Shown here in pieces: positions 1 through 10,600 of a stretch of DNA of 64,000 nt. How positions within the stretch are numbered: position 1 is the stretch's first letter; every line of letters starts with the position of its first letter. The notes under the pieces are model-generated. The model had not been told where the DNA came from. It did no database searches and was given only the letters and a program-made list of their open reading frames with translations. The DNA lies in NCBI RefSeq assembly GCF_032854445.1, contig NC_088301.1:3102001-3166000 (forward strand), read 5' to 3'. Origin of the DNA: Liolophura sinensis (taxonomy: Eukaryota; Mollusca; Polyplacophora; Chitonida; Chitonidae). Both the position numbers and the translations under genes were made by a program.

Positions 1-566
1 ATGGGTTTCATGGAGCTCAGAGTGGTGAATACAGGCAGGATTACTTCACCACACCAACCCACTCTGTGGGCATATCTTGCTCAAGGAAGGTAGGAATCCG
101 CTTATGACCTGATAGCACCGGAGTAACACAAGTCGTATCGCGTGAAGTGTATAGATTTTCACTGCCCCCTCATCAAGGCGCACCCACATAACCATATTGT
201 GGAAATGACTGTATTCCTCGGGTAGATTTCTCTATGTCATTGGAGGCAAGCGAAATCTTCCCTCAGACAAATTGTCTTAGCGATGACCTTGTTGCAGCCC
301 CGAGAAAAAAATGGCACTAGCTCTCAGAGAAATCACCAAACATTCTCTCTTGAGGGATAATTTAAAGTTCGTTAATCCTTTCTTGAAATACCCTTTATCT
401 CGACGAGGTGGATGGTTCTTTGTCAGTCAGGTGAACCATTGTATACCCATTGGAGGCGGACTTGTCAGGAAACAATCACGGAACCTTAATAATGATTCAA
501 ACCCGGGTGAAAAACTCAGGCACCTTGCGTGTGTGGAACGTGAAGCTGCGAGAGATTAATGACGTA

Positions 567-690
567 CAGTCAAGGACTAATGAATCCAGAAGGATTAATG
601 GTGAGCCGTCAAGGACTAATGAATCCGGAAGGATTAATGGTGAGCCGTCAAGGATTGCTGATGAGCTGTCCAGGATTAATAATGAGCAGT
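567..690. repeat. Short tandem repeat, about 39-bp unit
   Basis: The unit contains aaggactaatgaatccgg and aaggattaatggtgagccg, with about three copies that diverge at the end. The small plus-strand frames over it are repeat-derived. Confidence 0.75.
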
Positions 691-1299
691 GAACTAATGA
701 TCTACAGGATGCACGTGCCGTTAACGAATAGACAAATTAAATCAGATATGGGGTGAGAATTTATCATTTGGATCTAGTCAGAGTACGGGTTAGTGCCCTT
801 GTTTATGAAACAAAACTGGCGACAACACCGAAAGTGCATCGGGATTCCCAGCCTAATGACAGCGTGCCAGGATAATGTGAGGGCCGTTAGCACTATTCGA
901 ATGATTTTACACGCTGAACGTACGTGTACGAAATGAAACAATTTAGTTTTAGCCTGAAGACAAATCTACGGTTATGAGTGAAACCCTGTACGCGCAGTTT
1001 CAGATACTAACCTGATATTCTGTTTTTGTCACATGGAACAGACAAGAGAGGTCTACTGTCGCCATTTCATCATGCATGATAATTAATGCTGTTAAAATCT
1101 CATGTCAATTTACTGGCGAACTAATACATGCAGTGAACAAAAGGACACGATGTGGAAAGTCTTCGCAGACAAGAAGAGGACATGAGGCGATTCAGGGCAG
1201 GTGAAGGGAGGGAAGAGGTAGGTTGGTGATAGAGGGCATTGTTTTGGTTAAAGGGGGGATAACCACAGCCTCAACAGACAGACAAACCTGGAGCTGGAG

Positions 1300-1425
1300 A
1301 GCCATTCTCCTTCCAAGGTTAATACGTTAATGCGATGTCGTCCAATCAGATTGGTTAGACCTGGGGTTAAATATCACCGCCGGCTCTGATTGGTTACTCG
1401 CCACGAGAAGGAGAATGGTCGCCTG
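1300..1425. mobile_element. Possible MITE-like inverted repeat
   Basis: gccattctccttc near 1301 is matched inverted by gaaggagaatgg near 1407, and two inner tctgattggttac-like segments are also inverted. The arms are imperfect and I see no clear target duplication, so this is tentative. Confidence 0.3.
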
Positions 1426-1484
1426 GCTACAGGAGCCCTGGTGCATGTATAAGCAAGTGTGAACAGATCAGGTTTGATTCATTC

Positions 1485-1681
1485 TTAAGGTCCCTTGATG
1501 ATGTTCCTTCGTGGTACTTGCTGGTACTGAGGACCCGTAGCAGCAAAGTTACAGAATTCACAGTATCCTGGAGGGCCCGGCTGACCCGGTGACCCCCTAA
1601 GACCAGGAATTCCTTGAGTACCCGGGGCTCCTCTGTCCCCGGGCCGGCCCTGTATACCCTGACCGCGGGGTCCTCGAGACC
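1485..1681 (-). CDS. Collagen exon 41: end of COL1, NC1 and stop codon
   Basis: 197 coding nt, phase 1 in, acceptor ctctttcag. It starts [15 protein letters not shown] (with a Gly-Gln-Gly interruption), continues to GQPGPPG, then NC1 from YCEFCNF to NIIKGP and TAA. Human COL9A1 ends in the same way (GPPGLPGFCEPASC...FNKGPDP). The cysteines here are C-x2-C rather than the FACIT C-x4-C. Confidence 0.95.
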
Positions 1682-4600
1682 CTGAAAGAGAGAACAACAC
1701 ATGATGTAACAACACTTGATTAGTCTGTATCTCATCTAACAGTATATCAGCTCAGTATTTTTGAACAGTTCACAGCTTTTGCGTTAACATGTGTCTTGTT
1801 AGTCTTTTAAACTATTTCAACGTCAAGAGCAAAAAAAAAAATAGATTTAACTTCCTGTTAAGGTGTGTTTAATTTTTCCAGTGTACATGAACATATAGTA
1901 TCATTTTTCGACAACGCCATAAAGGTTTCCTTCGTTTCCTTCGTTGGGCACAGCCCCTGAACGTACCCGGAGGTCCTGATGGGCCGGGCGGTCCAGGTCT
2001 GCCTTCACCAATAGGCCCCCTCTCTCCCATCGGACCTATGTCACCTGCATGTATTGAAACATAATTACGAATTAGGGCCAGTGCAAATGTATACGTTCTA
2101 CGATAAATGAGAAACAGCCTTTGAGTTGTTCAACATCTGCAGCCCACCATTAACTTGAATTTGAAGCACGAATATTGAGAATGGGATGTTAACTTTACTA
2201 AATATAAAAATGTTAGGAAAAATACGCATTGCCCATGTCGATGTCGTGCTACATTGCAATAACGGACTTTGAGTTTCACCTTTCGTGTAGAATAAGCCAT
2301 GGGATTTAATACGGCTATGTACACTCAACTTCCAGAGGAACTCCTATTTAATGTTTTGAGGAAGAGCATCCTTTACCTTTGGGTCCGACAGGTCCAGGTT
2401 GTCCTGGCATTCCGGGAAGTCCCATAAAGCCACGGTCACCCGGAAGTCCGGGTGGACCTCTCTGCCCTATTTATAAACGGAAAGTTTCAGTGACTATTAT
2501 TTATAGATATAAATCTCTGATTAGTTGCAGATATAAACTATTAATATTTTGGATCTCTTTTAAACTAAGTCAATCATTGGTGGATTCAACCCTGGCCTTC
2601 GAGAGAGGATTTGGTCGACATTGTACGTATAGCCCCAGTCACAAGCGTTGACGGCACTCGTGAGACCATATGCTGGCCGGGTTCCTTTAACTGAATGACC
2701 ATTATAGCTTCAGCCAATATGGTGTGCTAGCCTTGAGACAATGGCATATACAGGATTTCTTTGTCGATAACATAAATGCACATATACAAATTTTCCTTGT
2801 CGATTGCACAGTTAGCGAACATATGCAGTGTTTCGATGCCCATAGCATAAGTAAACGTACATGGTTTCCTTACTGACAGCATTTCTGGACATATGCAGGC
2901 TTTCCTGGTTGACGAAATAAGTGGACATAAACAGGGTGTTATACTGGATGGCACATGTGTACGTGTGTAGGGTTTCCTTGGTATATGTGGGCAAGATGTC
3001 CTTTTTTATTGCACAATTATACCCGTCCAAGACTTAATAATTCTATATGTTTTAAGATGCTAAGTATCCTACCCTCGGGTCCTGGTGGCCCCGGATTTCC
3101 CGACCTTCCGGGTTTACCCACCCCCTGGGGTCCCGGGGGACCTTGGAGATCGGCTACCAAGTCCTGTAGGCGCTCTGCAGGAAATAAATGCTCAACAAGG
3201 TGACATGTATAACCGCTGTTCTGAACATATTTATTTTCTTTTGTATGTACAAAGTAAGCTGTAGACTTAAGATGTGTAACATTCGTAGTAATATATACAT
3301 CATTTAGTTTGTTGAAAAGCAAAAGTACATTTTGTAATTATCTTGAAACTAATAGTCATTATTTGCAGAATAATGTGAATGTAAACACACACACGTATAC
3401 AAAGTCATGTACATAGCCAGTGCACTAGGTATTTGTCAAAGGGAACAAGGTTACACGCGATGAACAGGCTGGCGCGGATTAACTTGTATTCTGTTCTAAA
3501 CGTGACGGCCTTGCATATCTGTAAGACCTGAGAAATGAGGACGCTCCATTCTGTCAGCATTGTAACACTTACCTCGCAATAACTGGTAGACTATTTCTTT
3601 CACCTCCGTATGTGACACACTGGTCCCCTATTGCAGAAATAATTACGGGATATAAACCTCCCTCCAATCCGGCATTCGCATGCCATACCTATACCCCTCA
3701 ACTGATGGCGTTCACAAGAACAGATCTGCCCGCTGGCGGCTTAACGTCGTAGGCTTACTCAAGCGTATTTCACTTAGGGCCTATATTCGGCGACGGCTTG
3801 CACAGTTTAACAATGAGATGTGATAAATGTTTAATACAACAAGCAGAGCAGGAACAAATCATCCGTTGGACGATTGTAGTTCTCTGCTGGAAATTCTTTA
3901 AAAAAAAAGACCCACACTGGGGCAGTTTTTCTTATGGAGTGATGTAGGAGAAGAACAGAACTAGCATGGTCACATATCTGCAGATTGGATCTCAAAATGG
4001 AGTACGCAGCTAGTGTGACATACTGTGAAGAAGAATGTGTGTCTGTGACAAACAAAAGACCTAGATAGGAATTAACAGATAAACCAACTGAATGTGACAG
4101 TTTCCTGATTAATGACAAACTAGAATGCACGCAGATCTATCTGTGGAGGATTTATTTTGATGCGGATTAATGAACCAAAGAAATGGATTGCAACCAGGTG
4201 TAACTAATTATTGTACAGGTAAGTCTCTAGATGAATAAGGAACACACACCTTCTAAATGAAGGAGAGGGCTGGTGAATAGAGAATAGAAATTCAATAAAA
4301 TAGCATTATGACAAATTTCCACATAATATAAATTTATCTCAATAACCTGTCTTTGAGTACATACAAGTAGCTGGGCAGCGGTTACCTACCGGTAATCCGG
4401 GCAACCCGGGCATTCCTGGTGAGCCCCGTAACCCCTCTGCCCCCTGGGGGCCCTGTTGACCCCGGAAGACCAGGTACTCCAGGAGCTCCGGGGGCACCAT
4501 CAAACCCCTTTCACCTGGGGCACCGCGTTCTCCAGGCTAAAGGGGAAGAAGGAACAATTACAGCGTTACGTAACTTCTGTCGAGTCAGTGGGCACATGGG

Positions 4601-7600
4601 CACGTGGGCAAGCTTTTGGAGCACCCCAAAGTCGAATATTGTCAAAACTAGAAACACAGTGTTAATATAAAATCATTTAATCGCTTCCCAAAGCACACAA
4701 TTCTTTGTCGTTTATATTGAGCCGATGAATCCATTATCTTGTCCATATTATTATGTCTATTATTATGACTGATACCACAACTACACTTTGCAACTCGCTG
4801 TCAACATGATGCTCACCATTCCAGATGGTCCCGCTGGACCTGGAGGACCCTGACAACAACAAAAAAAGAGTGAATTAATTTAAAGTGTCCAGCCAGGTAT
4901 GCTGATCCCACTTAAATATAGTTTTATTTTGAATCTAAACTTAAAGCCTAAAACTTCAGCTACATTGACATTTCACTGGTCTGGTGCAGTTTAGCTACTT
5001 GTATCAAGTTTTTTTTTTTTTTTTTTTTTGATTGGTGTTTTACGCCGTACTCAAGAATATTTCACTTATACGACGGCGGCCAGCATTATGGTGGGTGGAA
5101 ACCGACAGAGCCCGGGGGAAACCCACGACCATCCGCAGGTTGCTGAAGGACCTTCCACGTACGGCCGGAGAGGAAGGCTGCATGAGCTGGTCTTGAACTC
5201 ACAGCGACCGCATTGGTGAGAGGCTTCTGGGTCATTACGCTGCGCTAGTGCGCTAACCGACTGAGCCACGGAGGCCCCACTTGTATCAAGTACTGCATCT
5301 ACTGAACAAGCCATGTCGTTCACAATCGCTATTAAGCAGATACATGTCAAATACTATATGTAGGGAAGTGAACTTTCCCGTAGCAACAGTTACTCTATTC
5401 TTAGTCTTCTTTGGGAAAAGCCATTGTTGTGTGTTCATCACATGCGACGCTTCCGTACACCAACAGAGAGGCAAGCGTATGGGAGCCAGTCTCTCCATAA
5501 AGCCGCAATGACAAAAAAGTATTCCACTTACCGCTGGTCCGTACGCCATACGAGAGCCACCAGTCCCACCGGTTCCCTAGAAAACAGCATTATATAACCT
5601 ATAAATAGCATCTGTCATCATCAGCAATATCTTGTATTGACGGAGATTAATTTAACAAAATTAAGTTTACATCAGGAATGAATGCTCGGAAATATCATTC
5701 GTTTGAATATTCTAATATAGGCCACTTACCAGAAATTATCTATCCTTTGATTATTCTGATGTAAGTGACTTAACAGGAACTATGTACTCTCTGATAATTC
5801 TGATGAATGTCACTTAACAGAACTATGTACTCTCTGATTATTCGGATGTATGTCACTTAACAGAACTATGTACTCTCTGATTCTGCCGAGGCAGGCTATT
5901 TACGAAAATTATCTACCCTTTGATTATTCGGATGTAAGTGACTTAACAGGAACTATGTACTCTCTGATAATTCTGATGAATGTCACTTAACAGAACTATG
6001 TACTCTCTGATTATTCGGATGTATGTCACTTAACAGAACTATGTACTCTCTGATTCTGCCGAGGCAGGCTATTTACGGAAATTATCTACCCTTTGATTAT
6101 TCGGATGTATGTCACTTAACAGGAACTATGTACACTCTGAGCATTCTGATGTATGTCACTTGACAGGAACTGTCTACTTTCTGATTATTCTGATGTAGGC
6201 TACTTACGGGAATTCCCTGATCTCCTGGAGGACCAGGGGGACCCTGCAATTCAAACAGTAACGGTATGAAATAATGATCACCCGCGTTGAAGCCATATTG
6301 CTTGAGCGCAACAGGCCATACTCTTATATTTTGGCCAGATGTTTGGTAAAGTTTGTATTCTTAAAATTTTTGGAAGGTCAAATTTACATTAAGTCTGAAA
6401 TGTATGATGATAACCATGTTCCCCTTTTTCAATTCCTGAATCATCTGCATTCGTTTATCAAACCTTAAAAAGACAGAATCACAAATCGAATTAAATAGTC
6501 TACTATTTAGCAAAGTAAATAACATATTGTTATCATTTCTGGTCTAATTGCATTCAATATACCAGAAATGAGGGCTGATATAAAAAGTAATTCAGAGCTT
6601 GATTTATTCCACTCTTGGATATCCTCTATGATGTCATACCGGAGGTCCGGGGTTGCCATTAACGCCCGTTGGTCCCATTGGTCCTGGCTGACCAACCGGC
6701 CCTTGTGGACCCTGAAAAACGTACAAGACATACCATGACAAGGACTTCAGAAGGGTACCCTGTGCAAAAAACATCTTCTGTGATCGATTCGTGCGATAAC
6801 CTCCACTGGTCTAGTCAGGCGTATCCTGTAAACAATACTGAACCATTCCGCGAAGAGAAACTTTGTTTAATTCTTGACGAATTTGTTTATTGATTCCACT
6901 TGTGTTTATCGTGACGTTGAATATGACTGGAGGAAACCAGACTGTTCAACAAATCCCCTCTCCGAATCATGTGGAATTCACCAGTGAAAGGGACGGCACC
7001 CGACTCAGTGAGTCATGTGGAATTCACCAGTGAAAGGGACGGCACCCGACTCAGTGAGTCATGTGGAATTCACCAGTGAAAGGGACGGCACCCGACTCAG
7101 TGAGTCATGTGGAATTCACCAGTGAAAGGGACGGCACCCGACTCAGTGAGTCATGTGGAATTCCGCTACATTTATATATTCAATTGATAGCTGCACTGAA
7201 GTCAATCCAAAAACTTGGATGAAAGCTGCCTGTATAGTTGTACTGAAATGACTCCGAAAGCTGACTGGCAATAGCTGTATACTGAGCATGAATAATTAAC
7301 ACTAGTGATACCGATAGTTGTTCCATGATAGGTGTACTGGACAGAGGAAAAAGCTGCCCAGAGGCAGGAAGTAAAATGCACAGCAACGAAAGAAATAGAT
7401 ACAAAGCGGACGCTAACCTGGACCACACTGGAGGTGAGGGGAGTTACTAGGGTTTATCATATCTACAGGTGATGATATTTCGGAGGTATAATGTGTACTC
7501 ACGGCTCTTCCATCCAGCCCAGGAGGTCCAATCCTTCCCTCGGCCCCGGGAGTTCCTGGTTCACCCTGTAGGTGAATTATTACATGTGATGCATATATAC

Positions 7601-10600
7601 ACCAATAACCTGGACCACTGATAACACAAACTTAATGTAACGCATTCAGATGACTACTTACATTTATTGTAGTGCAACTGGTTTGTAACTGCTGTTTGCA
7701 CACTAATTAAGCTTTTGATGTATTGTGGTTGGTCAATTATTAATGTTTGTACACTGACCAACTGTAAGCTTATTGTGATAGGCTAATTCTTATTGCTTAC
7801 ACATCGACAAAGCTGTGCATTTTAAAAGCCTGAGATTAGTATAATATAACTTCAGCTTCACCGACCCTACTTGTTTTAAATAGATCTACAAATTCATAGC
7901 TTGAACATGTCATTTTAAAACTTAAGCAGATTCGGCATACCGAAGGAAATACGTGTATATAGTTTGATTTCATATCCGTGCTTCAAAATACTTTATATGT
8001 ACCTTCGAGCCATCTAGACCCGGAGTGCCTGGAGTTCCGGGTAAGCCTTGTTTACCCTGTAGGAAATAAATGCAAACACTGTGCCTAACATGGTACGAAA
8101 TAAATGATTAATTCAAGAGAAATATACTTATTTGTAGTATTTAATGCATCTTTCCGATTTATTACAAAGTTACTAATGCATTTAGAGAACAGACTGATTT
8201 GTTTAAGTATATTTCTGCTTTTATGTATTAACGAAAGGTATATCGATGTAAATAAACACATTAAAGCACAGTTTATATATTACTCCGGAAGAAATACTGA
8301 AACATTTCTCTGTTAAAATAGTGTACACCTTACAGATTAGAAATCGTCCCATAATTTTATAGATGAAAGCTGACAGGTAATTTGGATTGCAAAGTGTTTG
8401 CTACTCACGGCTGGTCCACGTGGACCCCTCGGGCCGGGGTCCCCGGTATCACCTTTGTCACCCTTTGTCAAAAAGTTAGTATACACAGTGATTAGAATTA
8501 GTAAGGTTATGAGACTGGTCGTAAGCAGAAGTGCAGAAGAGACCAAGGCCGAAGAAACATCCAGGCTTGTTCCTATAACCATTTGTATCCATGTTGCATA
8601 ATAACTGCAGTACTGTTACTTACGAAGAGAACGAAATAGATGTAAGTTCATTTATGGAAAGGGCCATTCTTCACACTGTGCTAAACGTCAATAGTTAGAA
8701 CTGCAGTTTTTGCAGCTGCTTTACATGTACTATATCGGGCAGGGGAACCACTTCCAAGGCCAGGGGTGGGGCAGGAAGTGTGGTGGGTGGAAGAGAGGGT
8801 CCTGAGGCTAGCCATGGCAATAGGGAGTTTCGAGTTCGAACTCCTTTATCGTTGAAGGTAGAAAATGTCCAAATGTGTCATGTGACATGTCAAAAATGTT
8901 AGGCAACTACTTTTGATCCCATTCATTATAACTTTTGTGGACTGGAGAGGTTCCTAAACGAAAGAGGATCTCATTTGTGCCTCTGTAAAAGGGTGAGACA
9001 GGTGAAAGAGTGAGTGCTAAGGGTTTAACGTCGTACATCACAATTTTTTCAGTCATATGACGACGAAGGAATCCTTAAAGTGCATGTAATGTGCCTCTTT
9101 GTTGCAGGACGGATTTCGACCACTGTTTTATCTACTGCTGCTTCACTGAGACGCCTCACCGAACGCAAGTAAGACACCTCGCCCGAGCCATTATATTGAT
9201 ACAGGTCAACCCGTCGTTACCCTTCATGCTGAACGCCAAGTGAGGAAGTTATAACTTAAGGTCTTAGATGTGACTCGACACAGGACCCTGGATCTACCGT
9301 TCCCGAAGCGGACGCTCTACCAACTGTGCTATCGGGGCCGGTGTAAAGGTGATCAATAAATCAGTTTCAACAAGGTTGCCCTTTTTTTTCATTTTTCATC
9401 ATTCATATGGCACAGTAGGACTGTTTTTACCTTTGACGACAAAAGAGTTTAATGAAAGTATTAATGATCGCTCCTACACTTCTGAACAAGAGCATAATTA
9501 TAGTTTACTTTATATAAGTAGATTATGTATTACAGCTTGTCTAAATTAAAATTGTTAAAAGTCCTATCTACCGACAAGCTCCATCAATTTATTGCTGGTG
9601 TTCATCAGCTTTCTGGCGTCAGCACATGTGTATGTATATCAATGTTCTGGTAGATCTAACGTTGACCGCACAACCTCCAGCCCAAATAAGAATCATGTAC
9701 ATCACCGTTAGGATATTAATTCAGTAGCATACATGGATAACGCACCACATCCCCAAAATATACATCAATATAGAAACACCTCTGCTTTTCCACTAGCATT
9801 TTACATCTTAAGTGATCTAAAGAGTGAAAATCTGTGGCGTAAAATAACAAGAAAGTAGCCCGGATGTAGCATTTCCCCATGCATTAACCGATTAGTCGTT
9901 ACTCTTTTAAGCGTCTTTTCTTAGGTAATACAATGTTTTCAAATCATCCAAAATCGAAGACTTGTCTTAAACCGATACCACTTACTTTCCTTTTAGGAAT
10001 AAGCTATGCACATATATTACCTGTTACTGTTAAACAGTTTGAATGATTGTACATATTTGTTACGGCATATTACTACAGCGATACTATTTCACCCTTCCAT
10101 CATGTATATCAGATATTCTCATTCAAGGTTTATTCAAAACCCGATTATTTTCGTTTTACCCTGTTTCCCGTGAGTCCGTCCGCGCCAGGGGGACCGGTAG
10201 CACCCTGAGGAAAAAGAAAAACCACAGAAAAAAATTAAGTTGTGTCACAAAACAACAAATAGGTATAAAGTAGAATAAATCTTTCCCCGATAAAGCTACT
10301 GTACTCTATAAAATCTCTGTGATAACAACAAAGCTATTTCTAATTGTTGGAGCAACCTAGAACTTTTCTTTATATAGAACAAATTTTGTAAGATGCTATT
10401 TTGTTTCGATAAAAACAAGAAAGATGTCATATCTCCTCTTGTCAGCTATACCATCTCCTTGTCCACTACATCTTCTGTTTTCAATTATATGTCCTCTTGT
10501 CAAACAAACCTTCTCTTTTCAATTATATCCCCTCTTGTCAGTTATATCCCTTCTTGTCAGTTATATCTCCTCTTGTCAATTATACCTTCTCTTGTCAATT

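Larger units (their letters stand above)
1..1484. other. Downstream flank and probable 3' UTR of the collagen gene
   Basis: I find no gene here. The minus-strand 3' UTR should start at 1484, but I see no canonical AATAAA on the minus strand, so the transcript end is not defined. A 39-bp tandem repeat (567-690) and a possible MITE-like inverted repeat (1300-1425) lie inside. Confidence 0.6.

Noticed and set aside
2379-2651. Plus-strand ORF beginning with a collagen-like [13 protein letters not shown]
   Set aside because: This is the antisense reading of collagen exon 39. GGN/NCC symmetry makes antisense strands of collagen exons look Gly/Pro-rich; the splice sites fit only the minus strand.
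5066-5350. 94-codon minus ORF and similar ORFs at 57690 and 29294
   Set aside because: They translate the family A SINE-like elements, which are non-coding.
7180-7428. Minus-strand ORF with an excellent signal-peptide-like start ([20 protein letters not shown]) inside the collagen intron
   Set aside because: The frame has no ATG before the hydrophobic stretch (it starts at GTG after in-frame stops), and there is no supported acceptor or donor joining it to exon 32. Probably chance.
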